From positions 1-64,000 of the forward strand of contig NZ_LVWI01000070.1 in assembly GCF_001909055.1 (NCBI RefSeq): DNA of 64,000 nt, given 5' to 3'. Positions 40,944 through 49,850 of the stretch are shown here, one piece after another (the first letter of the stretch is position 1; each line of letters opens with the position of its first letter). Made by a program: the position numbers and the translations under genes. The notes beneath the pieces are model-generated. The model saw nothing but the letters and a program-made list of their open reading frames with translations, made no database searches and was not told the origin of the DNA. This DNA is from Paenibacillus helianthi. GTDB lineage: Bacteria > Bacillota > Bacilli > Paenibacillales > Paenibacillaceae.

Positions 40944-40996
40944 AAGCCAAGTTTATACTTTCGAAAAGAGCAAACTTTTAGGAGGAATGAGGAGAA
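40944..40996 (+). promoter_or_regulatory. Leader element, copy B, before the sugar transferase gene
   Basis: Contains TATACTTTCGAAAAGAGC followed by AAACTTTTAGGAGG, aligning with copies A and C but without the middle pairing segments. The AGGAGG is followed by a second GAGGAGAA nearer the ATG. Confidence 0.5.
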
Positions 40997-41689
40997 ATGA
41001 GCATGCAAAAACTGCCGGAAGACTATGAGGCCGTCCTGCCGAAACTTTACATGCTACATGCCAAAGAAGGAAGTAAAGAAATGGATTCCTATCTGGTGAT
41101 GAAGCGGATTATCGACATTTTTTTCTCCGCTCTTGGCCTTCTCGTGCTGCTGCCGCTGTTCATCGTGGTGGCGATCCTGATTAAGCTGGAAGATCCGAAA
41201 GGAAAAGTGTTCTTCCGTCAGAACCGGGTTGGCAAGGATGAGAAGCTGTTTCCAATGTATAAATTCAGATCCATGGTCTCCAATGCCGAGGAGCTGAAAG
41301 CGAATCTTTTGGCCTACAACGAGGTCAGCGGCGCGATGTTCAAGATCAAAAATGATCCCCGCATTACCCGTACAGGAAGATTCCTGCGCAAGACCAGCAT
41401 TGATGAATTGCCACAGCTCTGGAATGTGCTGATGGGTCATATGAGTCTGGTGGGTCCCCGTCCTCCGCTAGTGGAGGAAGTTGCCCAATACACGGAATAT
41501 GACAAGCAGCGGTTAATGGTTACACCAGGCTGCACGGGCTATTGGCAGGTAAATGCGAGAAACAGTGTCGGGTTTGATGAAATGGTTCAGCTGGATCTGA
41601 CCTACATCCATATCCGCAGCACGATGCTGGATCTCAAAATCATCTTCAAGACAGGCCTGATGCTGCTCGGCTCTAAAGATGCGTATTAA
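40997..41689 (+). CDS. Undecaprenyl-phosphate sugar phosphotransferase (initiating enzyme)
   Basis: Starts repeat-unit assembly by transferring a hexose-1-phosphate from a UDP-sugar to undecaprenyl phosphate. The 230 residues form the catalytic C-terminal half of the WbaP/CpsE family with a single membrane helix: about residues 35-60 (KRIIDIFFSALGLLVLLPLFIVVAILIKL), the RQNRVGKD loop, YKFRSMV, the Asp-Glu motif in RKTSIDELPQLWNV, GHMSLVGPRPPLVEE and a final PGCTGYWQVNARN. The multi-TM N-terminal domain of WbaP is absent. Sugar specificity (Glc or Gal) cannot be read. Confidence 0.93.
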   Translation: MSMQKLPEDYEAVLPKLYMLHAKEGSKEMDSYLVMKRIIDIFFSALGLLVLLPLFIVVAILIKLEDPKGKVFFRQNRVGKDEKLFPMYKFRSMVSNAEELKANLLAYNEVSGAMFKIKNDPRITRTGRFLRKTSIDELPQLWNVLMGHMSLVGPRPPLVEEVAQYTEYDKQRLMVTPGCTGYWQVNARNSVGFDEMVQLDLTYIHIRSTMLDLKIIFKTGLMLLGSKDAY

Positions 41690-41708
41690 TAAAATGGGAA
41701 TTGGGTGA

Positions 41709-42650
41709 ATGCCGATGCTTGTATACGGAGACGTTCCTAAGATTTCCATAATCATCTGTACCTACAACCGGGCAGCTTTGCTGCTTAAGACGCTTCAGTC
41801 GCTGTTGCCGCTGGAGAATCTGGATCAGGCCGAAGTCATTCTGGTGGATAACAGCTCCAAGGATGATACGGCAGCAGTGGTCAAGCGGTTTATGGATACG
41901 GAAGGTACAGATATGGATATCCGTTACATTCTGGAGCCGGTACAAGGGTTATCGGCGGCCCGGAATACAGGGATTCTGGCTTCCAAATCGCCGCTCATCG
42001 CTTTTCTGGATGATGATGCGATTCCTTGCCGGAATTGGATAACGACAATTGTAGACACGTTTGATCAAAAGCCTGAGGTCATGGCCATGGGCGGCAAGAT
42101 TGCTCCGATCTTCGAAAGCAAGCGTCCGGATTGGCTGATCAAGCCGTTCGAGCTGCCTTACACCATCGTCGATTTGGGCAACCGCATTAAGGAATATCCG
42201 AAACGGCTTCATCCCTGCGGCGCGAATATGGCGATGCGCAAGGTGGCCTTTGATATCAGCTTGTTTCCACTGGAGCTCGGAAGAAAAGGAGATTCACTTC
42301 TCTCCGGTGAAGAGACCTGGCTATTCAATCAGATTGAAAGTCAGGGACATTCGATTCTTTATCATCCGCAGATGGCTGTCGATCATTTCGTACCGGCCAA
42401 CCGTTTGACGGAGGATTGGATAATGAAAAGATATTACAGTCAAGGCATATCCAACGCGATGAAAAGCGCTGGTGTGAAGGATAATCTGCTCCTGCTGGGT
42501 AAGACGGCCGCCAAAATCATCTATGTGATGGCTGACTCGATCCTCTCCAGAAGCCAGGGAAGAAAACTTCTGAACAAATGCCGGTTGGAGAGTATTCGCG
42601 GAACTCTTCATATGATCTGGAACCGGAAGAGGGAATCTGCAGCGGGGTGA
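41709..42650 (+). CDS. Family 2 glycosyltransferase
   Basis: A 313-residue cytoplasmic GT-A enzyme adding a sugar to the lipid-linked repeat. ISIIICTYNRAALLLKTLQSLLPL opens the nucleotide-binding fold, VILVDNSSKDDTAAVV follows, and the metal-binding motif is AFLDDDAIPC. GANMAMRKVAFD and GEETWLFNQI (ED-type base region) follow. The ribosome site is weak (GGGTGA), and an in-frame ATG at 41715 is also possible. It sits between the initiating transferase and a polymerase-like gene in the same orientation. Confidence 0.9.
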   Translation: MPMLVYGDVPKISIIICTYNRAALLLKTLQSLLPLENLDQAEVILVDNSSKDDTAAVVKRFMDTEGTDMDIRYILEPVQGLSAARNTGILASKSPLIAFLDDDAIPCRNWITTIVDTFDQKPEVMAMGGKIAPIFESKRPDWLIKPFELPYTIVDLGNRIKEYPKRLHPCGANMAMRKVAFDISLFPLELGRKGDSLLSGEETWLFNQIESQGHSILYHPQMAVDHFVPANRLTEDWIMKRYYSQGISNAMKSAGVKDNLLLLGKTAAKIIYVMADSILSRSQGRKLLNKCRLESIRGTLHMIWNRKRESAAG

Positions 42651-42658
42651 GGGAGACA

Positions 42659-44005
42659 ATGACGAATTTTGAGTGGGGCTCCAAAATAAATGCTTTACCA
42701 TACGGAATGCTCTATCTCATGTCCGCACTGTTCCTAGGAACAGCGGTCATCTATCAGCCGGTAATAGCGATAGCAGCCGTACTCCTGATTATATTGCTGG
42801 TTGTCTCGATCACTCGTCCTGAACTCATCAGCTATTTCGTCCTGCTCACGACAGCGGTCTCCATCAACTTTCTGTATCCCGGCAGCATGTTCGGCGTTGA
42901 GATTCTCTCGCTTTACAAGCTGGTGATCCTGATGCTGCTGGTACCCTGCATTCTGGTGAACGGATTGAAGTTCCGTTTGAGCCCGCCCCTTTGGGCGATG
43001 GTGGGGCTGCTATTCATCACCTTTGGCACCTCCATATGGCTGCCGGAGATGAACGGGTCCATTGCAATCAAGGCATTTATCGGTTTGTCCCTTCCTTTTG
43101 TCTTCCTCCTGATTAACTGGAAGAGGGAAGTAGCTGAACGGCAAATCCGTATTATCGCTTCGCTCCCACTAATGAGTGTGCTGGCCGGAATCGCCCTGCA
43201 AGTCGCACATCTTCACTCATTCCTCGATGTGGAGTTCACAGGCGCTGTACGGGTTCAGGGAGCGAACATTCCGGCGCATCTGGCGATGCTGGCCTTCATG
43301 GGCGTGGGAATTGCCTTCATTGAGATCAAGCGCAGTCCGCAGCATGCACGTTATTTCTATACCATGCTGGCGCTGAACTTCCTGATTCTCATCGGAACTG
43401 GGACACGCGGACCGATATTGGCACTGGTGTTAATGGCTCTGTACTATTTCTACGATATTTCGCGGCAGTACCTGAAGGGCAGAACACAATTTCTGATTCC
43501 GCTCCTGTGCTCGGTTATTCTGATCTTCTCGGCGGTATATCTGCAGCTCGACAACATCAAGAAGCGTTCCTTCGAACGCACGACGGAGACGACGGTTGAC
43601 TTATCGGGACGTGCAGAAGCCTGGGAGTACTTCCTGAACAAGGCGGCAGATTCTCCGTGGTCGGGCAGAGGACTTGGAGCCGTTACGGTGGCGAACGACG
43701 GGACACTGTATAAAGGATTCGTGGTTCCCCACAACGAGTATATCCGCTTTTACTTTGATGGAGGGTATATCGGAGCCATACTGCTTCTCATTTCATTATT
43801 GGCTGTGTTTACTCTGGTGTACAGAGCTTTGGCAAAGCCAGTCAAACCATATTATCTGTTCTTCATAGCAGGGTTTATGATTTATTCGTTTTCCGACAAC
43901 ACGCTGTCGACGGTCCAATCGATTATTCCATTTTGTTGGTACCTGAACTGCCTGTATCGATCTTCACAGCCAACCGATTCCCCACAAAAAGAAGTGATAC
44001 GATGA
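42659..44005 (+). CDS. O-antigen ligase/polymerase-like membrane protein (Wzy-like), first copy
   Basis: A 448-residue integral membrane protein with about eleven TM helices and the Wzy_C/O-antigen-ligase pattern. LNFLILIGTGTRGPILALVLMALY carries the conserved TGTRG, and a large external loop contains DLSGRAEAWEYFLNKAADSPWSGRGLGAV and FVVPHNEYIRFYFDGGYIG. The HNEYI and R residues are typical of the family. It polymerises lipid-linked repeats on the outer face. The start at 42659 has GAGGGAG 5 bases upstream. Its stop overlaps the next start. A second polymerase-like gene occurs at 44772. Confidence 0.9.
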   Translation: MTNFEWGSKINALPYGMLYLMSALFLGTAVIYQPVIAIAAVLLIILLVVSITRPELISYFVLLTTAVSINFLYPGSMFGVEILSLYKLVILMLLVPCILVNGLKFRLSPPLWAMVGLLFITFGTSIWLPEMNGSIAIKAFIGLSLPFVFLLINWKREVAERQIRIIASLPLMSVLAGIALQVAHLHSFLDVEFTGAVRVQGANIPAHLAMLAFMGVGIAFIEIKRSPQHARYFYTMLALNFLILIGTGTRGPILALVLMALYYFYDISRQYLKGRTQFLIPLLCSVILIFSAVYLQLDNIKKRSFERTTETTVDLSGRAEAWEYFLNKAADSPWSGRGLGAVTVANDGTLYKGFVVPHNEYIRFYFDGGYIGAILLLISLLAVFTLVYRALAKPVKPYYLFFIAGFMIYSFSDNTLSTVQSIIPFCWYLNCLYRSSQPTDSPQKEVIR

Positions 44006-44775
44006 ACCAAGTGAACATGTTCGATGTCAATTTCGATAACTATGATTTCATGGACCTGCTTGATTACATTGATAAGACTATTCAGGAGCGGTCACAATCG
44101 TACATCCTGACCTGCAATGTCGATCATGTGATCAAGCTTCGCAAGGACAAAGAGTTCCAGACCGTCTATTCCGAAGCAGGTGCTGTAGTGGCAGACGGAA
44201 TGCCGCTCATCTGGGCCTCAAAAATGCTTGGTAAGCCGCTGAAGCAAAAGGTATCGGGAGCAGACCTTTTCAGCCGCCTAGGCAATGCCTTTGAGCAAAG
44301 GAAGTACCGGCTGTTCTTCCTCGGCTCTGCACAAGGTGTGCCGGAGCAGGCAACCAAGAATCTTAAAGCGGCCTATCCCGGCATGAATATTGTCGGCTGC
44401 TATTCTCCTTCCTACGGCTTTGAGCACAACGATGAAGAGAACCAGCGTATTATCGAAATGCTGACAGAGAGTCAGCCGGATATTGTGTTCGTAGGCGTGG
44501 GAGCGCCGAAGCAGGAGAAGTGGATTTACCGGCATTACAACTCTTACGGGGCGCCGATCTCCATTGGCGTGGGAGCGACCTTTGACTTTTTGTCAGGATC
44601 GGTGAAGCGGGCGCCGGATTTCATGCAGAAAACAGGGCTCGAATGGTTCTGGAGACTCAGCCAGGAACCGGGCCGGCTCTGGAAAAGATATCTTGTCGAT
44701 GACGCTCAATTCCTGGTTCTGCTGCTCAAGGAGCTGCGCAAACGGGATAAAGCAAAGGGAGGCAGGCTGGAATGA
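44002..44775 (+). CDS. WecG/TagA/CpsF-family glycosyltransferase (GT26)
   Basis: A 257-residue membrane-associated transferase of the GT26 family. TCNVDHVIKLRKDKEFQTVYSEAGAVVADGMPLIWASK carries the family Thr/Asn and catalytic Asp in VADGMP. LFFLGSAQGVPEQATKNL, PDIVFVGVGAPKQEKWI and GVGATFDFLSGSVKRAPDFMQKTGLEWFWRLSQEP complete the pattern, the last being the signature helix. The C-terminus has the basic appendage used for membrane contact. The ATG overlaps the previous stop (ATGA) and its stop overlaps the next start, so the three genes are translationally coupled. The family adds ManNAc, glucose or related sugars. Confidence 0.95.
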   Translation: MNQVNMFDVNFDNYDFMDLLDYIDKTIQERSQSYILTCNVDHVIKLRKDKEFQTVYSEAGAVVADGMPLIWASKMLGKPLKQKVSGADLFSRLGNAFEQRKYRLFFLGSAQGVPEQATKNLKAAYPGMNIVGCYSPSYGFEHNDEENQRIIEMLTESQPDIVFVGVGAPKQEKWIYRHYNSYGAPISIGVGATFDFLSGSVKRAPDFMQKTGLEWFWRLSQEPGRLWKRYLVDDAQFLVLLLKELRKRDKAKGGRLE

Positions 44776-46238
44776 ATGTAAGTCTTCCGTCCATGAAGTC
44801 AGCAGGAACGCTGCTGCTGATCTGCGGTATATGTCTTGGGCTTCCGCTGATGATCGGGTTTGCCAGTGCGAAGCTCAGCTCTTCCAATAGTCTTCAGGGG
44901 ATTATCCTGGCGGGAATCCTGTTTCCGGCCTTCCTGCTGGCATTGCTGAAGCCGAAGGCGCTAATCGCCTATACCTTGCTGGTCTGGGCGGTTGCTCCAG
45001 AGCTGCGGCGGATCGCTGATTGGTCGGAGGGAGTCTATCATTCTGTATCACTGCTCAGTCTGGCGCCGCTGCTCACAGGTGCTACCCTGGCAATTCCGGT
45101 GCTGGGGGAGATTCACCGCATCCGCAAATCCTCCACCCGGATTATCCTGTTGTTCTCGGTGGCACTCGCTTACGGAGCGCTGATTGGCCTGGCGAAGAAC
45201 GGCATAGGCTCAGTGTACGATCTGGCCAATTATATCGTACCCTTGCTGCTGATTCCCTTCTTCGCGGTAACCCGCTTTAGACCGAAAGACATTGACCGGT
45301 TGCTGTATGCTTTTGCGAACATCGCTGTTCTCGTAGCCATTTACGGAATCGTCCAGTATTTGACCGTTCCGCCTTGGGACGCCTTCTGGATGAAGAATGC
45401 CGATATGATGTCCATTGGCACACCGTATCCTTTGGAAATCCGGGTTTTCTCCACGCTGAATTCACCCGGACCTGCAGCGACCTTCCTGGTCTTTGCCCTG
45501 GTACCGATGATTCTGGAGAAAAGATGGCAGGGTACCCTGCGCTGGATTGGCGTTATGCTCGTTGTCGTCTGCCTCCTGACCACATTGGTGCGTTCAGCCT
45601 GGCTGGTCATGCTGGTCATGCTGCTGGTATACATCGCTTCCTCCCCGTCAAAGGGCAAATGGAAGGCGCTGCTCCAACTGGTCTTCGTCGCTGCCGTACT
45701 GTTCTGGATTGTCCCTAAGCTTCCGGGCGCGGAAGGGCTGGTCGCCCGTATGGAGACACTGACCTCTGTGCAGGAAGACCACTCCTATAATGAACGCCTG
45801 AGTCTATGGCAGAACATGCTTCCGATGGTGGCGTCCAATCCGATCGGCCAAGGCATAGGCAGTGTAGGCCAGGGTACCAAGATCGGCAACGGTGGAGAAC
45901 TTGGCGAATACGGAAATATGGACAACGGTGTGATCGCCTTACTGCTCACCTTCGGGGTCCTGGGCGCATTGTTCTTCTTTGGTGCCCTGGGCGCAGTCAT
46001 TAAACAAATTATAGTCAGAGTGACCAGCAGAGACAGTCTTCAGCCATATGCCCGGTTATCACTGGCAGCATGGATGGGAGCAGTGGTCAGTCTGGTATCG
46101 GACAACGGTTTTCCCGGACTCAAGGGCTACCTGATCTGGATGCTGATCGGACTAGGGCTTGGGGCCAAAGAGATTATTGATAGCAGAAAGAAGGGAACAC
46201 CACATGCAGCCATTGAACGCGAAATCACTTCCCACTAG
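44772..46238 (+). CDS. O-antigen ligase/polymerase-like membrane protein, second copy
   Basis: A 488-residue membrane protein with about twelve TM helices and the Wzy_C pattern: VVCLLTTLVRSAWLVMLVMLLVYI, then the large loop EDHSYNERLSLWQNMLPMVASNPIGQGIGSVGQGTKIG and GEYGNMDNGVIALLLTFGVLG. The NERL...W and GQGIG motifs correspond to those of the first copy at 42659, but overall identity appears low. Two such proteins in one locus suggest that one polymerises and the other ligates, or that two polymers are made. It overlaps the gene before it by 4 bases and the flippase by 35. Confidence 0.88.
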   Translation: MNVSLPSMKSAGTLLLICGICLGLPLMIGFASAKLSSSNSLQGIILAGILFPAFLLALLKPKALIAYTLLVWAVAPELRRIADWSEGVYHSVSLLSLAPLLTGATLAIPVLGEIHRIRKSSTRIILLFSVALAYGALIGLAKNGIGSVYDLANYIVPLLLIPFFAVTRFRPKDIDRLLYAFANIAVLVAIYGIVQYLTVPPWDAFWMKNADMMSIGTPYPLEIRVFSTLNSPGPAATFLVFALVPMILEKRWQGTLRWIGVMLVVVCLLTTLVRSAWLVMLVMLLVYIASSPSKGKWKALLQLVFVAAVLFWIVPKLPGAEGLVARMETLTSVQEDHSYNERLSLWQNMLPMVASNPIGQGIGSVGQGTKIGNGGELGEYGNMDNGVIALLLTFGVLGALFFFGALGAVIKQIIVRVTSRDSLQPYARLSLAAWMGAVVSLVSDNGFPGLKGYLIWMLIGLGLGAKEIIDSRKKGTPHAAIEREITSH

Positions 46239-47583
46239 CACCGTCTGGTCCTCGCTTCGGCGGTTTACCAAGAGCAAGGACAACAGCTCCGCAGCTGTGA
46301 AGACTATGTTCGTCAGCGTGCTGATCCTGCTGGTGAATATGCTGACCGGTGTGCTGACCGCCCGCTACCTGGGTCCTACAGGACGCGGAGAACAGACAGC
46401 TATGGTGAACTGGTCACAGTTTCTGGCGTTCAGCATGAGCTTCGGGATTCCTTCGGCGCTGATCTACAACGCCAAGAAGAATCCGGATGAAGCAGGCGTA
46501 CTCTATCGGGTGGCCTTGCTAATCGCACTGGCATTCGGGACAGCAGCCATGATTGTGGGGATTGTGATCCTTCCATATTGGCTGAAATCCTTCAGCCCGA
46601 ATGTCGTACTGTTTGCGCAATGGTCAATGATCCTGTGCCCGCTGATCGTGGTCTCACAGATCAACAATGCAGCTTTCCAGTTCAGAGGTGATTACAAGAC
46701 CTTCAACTGGCTGCGGTATCTGCTCCCGCTGTTGACGCTGGTAGCCATCGGAATTCTGATCCTCACCCATTCGATGAATCCTTTTACAACTGCAGTTGCA
46801 TATCTGGTACCTTCAGTGCCGGTCTTCATCTGGATGACGGTTACCCTGCTCCGTACCTACAGAGTGAAGATGAAGGATGCTTACAAGAATTTCAAAAGAC
46901 TGTTCACCTATGGACTCGGTTCCTACGGAAATGATCTGCTCGGACAGTTCTCCTTCTATATCGACCAGATCATTATCGCCGGCCTGCTGCGGCCAGCCGA
47001 TCTGGGATTATATGCGGTAGCGGTAAGCCTCTCGCGGATGGTCAACTTCTTCTCGAATTCGATCACCGTGGTGCTCTTTCCAAAAGCTTCCGAGCTGTCC
47101 AAGGATGAGGCCATTTCCCTTACCTTCAAAGCCTTTCGGATCAGCACAACGTTCACCCTGCTGGGCTCCCTGTTCCTGATGCTGGTTGCACCATTCGTGA
47201 TTCCGCTGCTGTACGGCAAAGATTTCAACACAGCTCTGACAGTGTTCCGGCTGCTGCTGCTGGAAGTTACGATCAGCGGAGGCACATTGATACTGGCCCA
47301 GGTGTTTATGGCGCTCGGCAAACCGAAGTTCGTATCGATCCTGCAAGGGGTCGGATTGATCCTGGTGATTCCGCTGCTGTTCCTGCTGGTGCCGAAATTC
47401 GGATTGTTCGGGGCAGGGGTAGCGATGCTCTCCTCGGCAGTGCTGCGGTTCTTATTTATTATCCTGAATATCAAATACAACCTGAAGGTCAAGCTGCCCC
47501 GCCTTATCATTAACGGGGATGACATTCAGTGGATGAAGACGACGATGAATTCCTATATTCGCAAAAAACCTATGGATACCTAA
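46204..47583 (+). CDS. Wzx-type polysaccharide flippase
   Basis: A 459-residue MOP-superfamily membrane protein with about twelve to fourteen TM helices. LVNMLTGVLTARYLGPTGRGEQTAMVNWSQFLAFSMSFGIPSALIYNAKK is the conserved N-terminal region of Wzx proteins. DLLGQFSFYIDQIIIAGLLRPADLGLYAVAVSLSRMV in the middle is the second conserved block. It moves undecaprenyl-linked repeats across the membrane. The start at 46204 has AGAAGGGAA upstream and lies inside the end of the polymerase gene. After this gene the operon is interrupted by a 232-bp gap containing a structured repeat. Confidence 0.94.
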   Translation: MQPLNAKSLPTSTVWSSLRRFTKSKDNSSAAVKTMFVSVLILLVNMLTGVLTARYLGPTGRGEQTAMVNWSQFLAFSMSFGIPSALIYNAKKNPDEAGVLYRVALLIALAFGTAAMIVGIVILPYWLKSFSPNVVLFAQWSMILCPLIVVSQINNAAFQFRGDYKTFNWLRYLLPLLTLVAIGILILTHSMNPFTTAVAYLVPSVPVFIWMTVTLLRTYRVKMKDAYKNFKRLFTYGLGSYGNDLLGQFSFYIDQIIIAGLLRPADLGLYAVAVSLSRMVNFFSNSITVVLFPKASELSKDEAISLTFKAFRISTTFTLLGSLFLMLVAPFVIPLLYGKDFNTALTVFRLLLLEVTISGGTLILAQVFMALGKPKFVSILQGVGLILVIPLLFLLVPKFGLFGAGVAMLSSAVLRFLFIILNIKYNLKVKLPRLIINGDDIQWMKTTMNSYIRKKPMDT

Positions 47584-47655
47584 GCAAGCGAGCAGAGGCA
47601 CTAAGCGAGCCGCTTCTCTGCTTAAATAATAATGGACGGTGTTGAGAGGAAAGTA

Positions 47656-47774
47656 GAGAAAGTTTGGAGCTGTAGAAGCGTAGCGTTCGCCTTTGTCTTC
47701 TGATTTCAACCGCAGCTGCGGCCTTAAATAAAGAAATCAGAAGACAACAGCGATCGGAAGCCCAAACATTTCTC
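47656..47774. repeat. Structured palindromic repeat, copy 1 (119 bp)
   Basis: A long imperfect inverted repeat between the flippase and the next glycosyltransferase gene. The outer helix is GAGAAA-TTTGG with CCAAA-TTTCTC. The second helix is TCGC with GCGA. The third is a perfect 13 bp, GTCTTCTGATTTC with GAAATCAGAAGAC. The apical loop contains the palindrome CCGCAGCTGCGG. The same architecture with base changes occurs at 53708-53822. No ORF. The ends are not followed by a T-run on the plus strand, so it is not an ordinary terminator. Confidence 0.82.
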
Positions 47775-47815
47775 GAATTGACGACAAACACCGGACTGAA
47801 AAGGAGGATACCTTC

Positions 47816-48670
47816 ATGGATTCAGTGAAAAGCGTGCTTGGCAGCCCGGGCAGTTACCCGATATCCGCTGTCATCATTGCTCAGGATGACGAAGTTCGAA
47901 TATCCAAAGCAATTCAGTCCTGCCGACTATTCGCCGATGAGGTGGTTGTAATCGACGGAGGGAGCAAAGACGGGACGGTGCAACTCGCCGAAAGCTTGGA
48001 CTGCCGGGTGTTCGTTAACCCATGGCCCGGATACGCGAAACAAAGGGAATTCGGAGTGGAACGCGCCGTCCATGATTGGGTCTTCCTGATTGATACCGAC
48101 GAAGTGGTCAGCGATGAGCTGGCGCAGGACATTCTGGACCGCAAGCCGGGACTTACAGACAGGGAAGTAGCGTTCTCGCTGTACCGGATCGGTGATTTTC
48201 TGGGCAAGTGGCTGGATAAAGGTGAATACCTGGTGCGTCTCTATAACCGCACGGCATATGCCATCCGCAACAGTCTGGTGCATGAAATACCTGAGGTACC
48301 AGAGGAAAAGACGGTCAAGCTGAACGGAATACTCTGGCATCAGGGCTTCCGCAGCATCAATGACCATGTCGCCCGCTTTAACAAATATACCGATCTGGAA
48401 GCACAAACGGCTTATGCCAGCGGCAAGCCCTTTAAGATCAGCCGCTTGCTGATTCGCCCGCCGGCTCGCTTTTTACAGAAATATTTCCTGCATGGTCTGT
48501 ACAAAAAAGGGATTTCAGGGTTTGCAGTATCCATATTCTGGGTGATGTATGAATTCATGGTCGGCTTCAAGCATTACGAACTGAACAGCTCCGGCAAGCT
48601 GGCCCGGCATAATGCACTGGGTCAGGCGGAAAAAGAGAAAAAAGGGGAGAGAAGCTATGCCGTACAGTGA
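47816..48670 (+). CDS. Family 2 glycosyltransferase, KdtX/WaaE-like
   Basis: A 284-residue GT-A enzyme. ISAVIIAQDDEVRISKAIQSCRLFADEVVVIDGGSKDGTVQLAESL is the family opening, with the metal site in FLIDTDEVVSDEL (DxD). The middle VHEIPEVPEE and LWHQGFRSINDHVARFNKYTDLEA segments match the LPS beta-1,4-glucosyltransferase-like group. A C-terminal hydrophobic and aromatic stretch (LLIRPPARFLQKYFLHGLYKKGISGFAVSIFWVMYEF) may associate with the membrane. GGAGG precedes the ATG. It starts the second block of the locus, after the repeat, and overlaps the next gene by 14 bp. Confidence 0.92.
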   Translation: MDSVKSVLGSPGSYPISAVIIAQDDEVRISKAIQSCRLFADEVVVIDGGSKDGTVQLAESLDCRVFVNPWPGYAKQREFGVERAVHDWVFLIDTDEVVSDELAQDILDRKPGLTDREVAFSLYRIGDFLGKWLDKGEYLVRLYNRTAYAIRNSLVHEIPEVPEEKTVKLNGILWHQGFRSINDHVARFNKYTDLEAQTAYASGKPFKISRLLIRPPARFLQKYFLHGLYKKGISGFAVSIFWVMYEFMVGFKHYELNSSGKLARHNALGQAEKEKKGERSYAVQ

Positions 48671-49850
48671 CGGATTGAACATTATGACTACTGGCCTTAG
48701 CTGGCCCTCTTTACAGCCAGGCGGACTCAACACGTATTTCAAATCCGTCTGTGAGCAGCTCTCTTCACGCAACAAGGTGCACGCGCTGATCTGCAGTCAA
48801 GAGACGCCTGCCACCGCCAAAGAGCTGATTATCCACAACGCCGGCGACCCCAAGCAGACCATTTGGAAGCGCAAGGATGCGTTCCAGCGTAAGGCAGCGG
48901 ATCTGATGGGGAATGGAAGCGGACGTATAGATATTCTCTATTCCCACTTTGCACCTTATGGAATTGGCCCGGCGCTCGAAGCCAAGAAACGCGGCATTCC
49001 TGTGGTGATGACCTTCCATGGTCCGTGGAATGAAGAGATGAAGATCGAAGGTCAAGGAATCAAACACCGGGTCAAAACAACCATTGCCAAATCGATTGAA
49101 CATAAAGCCTATAAGCTTGCGGACAGATTCATCGTACTCAGCGAATACTTCCGCGACATGCTGCACAGCCTGCACGGGGTGCCGCTGCATAAGATCACAG
49201 TGATCCCTGGTGCTGCTAATGTAGACCGCTTCATCCCTGCTACGAACCGGCTGGCGATCCGGCGGACACTGAATCTTCCAGAGGGAGCAACCACCGTTCT
49301 AACGGTGAGACGCCTGATGAACCGGATGGGGCTTTTACAGCTGCTGGAGGCCTGGAAGCAGGTCGCCGAGCGTTTCCCGAATGCAATTCTGCTGATTGGC
49401 GGCAAAGGCCCGCTGCGCGGAGAGCTGGAGGAGAAAATTGCAGACTACGGACTCGGCAACAAAGTAAGGCTGCTGGGATATATTCCTGACCATGAACTAG
49501 CCTCTTATTATCAGGCAGCGGACATGTTCGTGGTTCCATCCCAGGCACTGGAAGGGTTCGGACTCATCACCGTCGAGTCATTGTCCTCCGGACTTCCCGT
49601 TATGGCGACTCCTGTAGGCGGCAACAAAGAAATTCTGCAGGGCTTCCGGCCGGAGCTGCTGTTCAAGGGTTCATCCAGTGATGATATGGCGGAAGGCATG
49701 ATTCACATGCTGAGTAACCGTAAGCTGCTGCCGGGCCGTGACGAATGCAGAAACCATGTGCTCGAGAAGTATACCTGGCAGCATGTAGGCGACCAAGTAG
49801 AATCCGTATTCCTTGAAACGTTGGGAAAGGGTGTGGCTGCAGGATGCTAA
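48657..49850 (+). CDS. Family 4 glycosyltransferase (first of three)
   Basis: A 397-residue GT-B enzyme. The N-terminal domain begins NIMTTGLSWPSLQPGGLNTYF, with GG for acceptor and phosphate contact. The C-terminal nucleotide-sugar domain has LIGGKGPLRGELEEKI and the retaining-GT4 E-x7-E motif in EGFGLITVESLSSGLPVMATPVGG. The start at 48657 has GGGGAGAG 8 bases upstream and lies within the end of the previous gene. Coupled to the next glycosyltransferase by a 7-bp overlap. Donor and linkage are not predictable. Confidence 0.92.
   Translation: MPYSDGLNIMTTGLSWPSLQPGGLNTYFKSVCEQLSSRNKVHALICSQETPATAKELIIHNAGDPKQTIWKRKDAFQRKAADLMGNGSGRIDILYSHFAPYGIGPALEAKKRGIPVVMTFHGPWNEEMKIEGQGIKHRVKTTIAKSIEHKAYKLADRFIVLSEYFRDMLHSLHGVPLHKITVIPGAANVDRFIPATNRLAIRRTLNLPEGATTVLTVRRLMNRMGLLQLLEAWKQVAERFPNAILLIGGKGPLRGELEEKIADYGLGNKVRLLGYIPDHELASYYQAADMFVVPSQALEGFGLITVESLSSGLPVMATPVGGNKEILQGFRPELLFKGSSSDDMAEGMIHMLSNRKLLPGRDECRNHVLEKYTWQHVGDQVESVFLETLGKGVAAGC

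Noticed and set aside
47656..47774. Structured repeat as an ordinary rho-independent terminator of the flippase gene
   Set aside because: No T-run follows on the plus strand, the stem is far longer than needed, and an equivalent with covarying bases occurs elsewhere.
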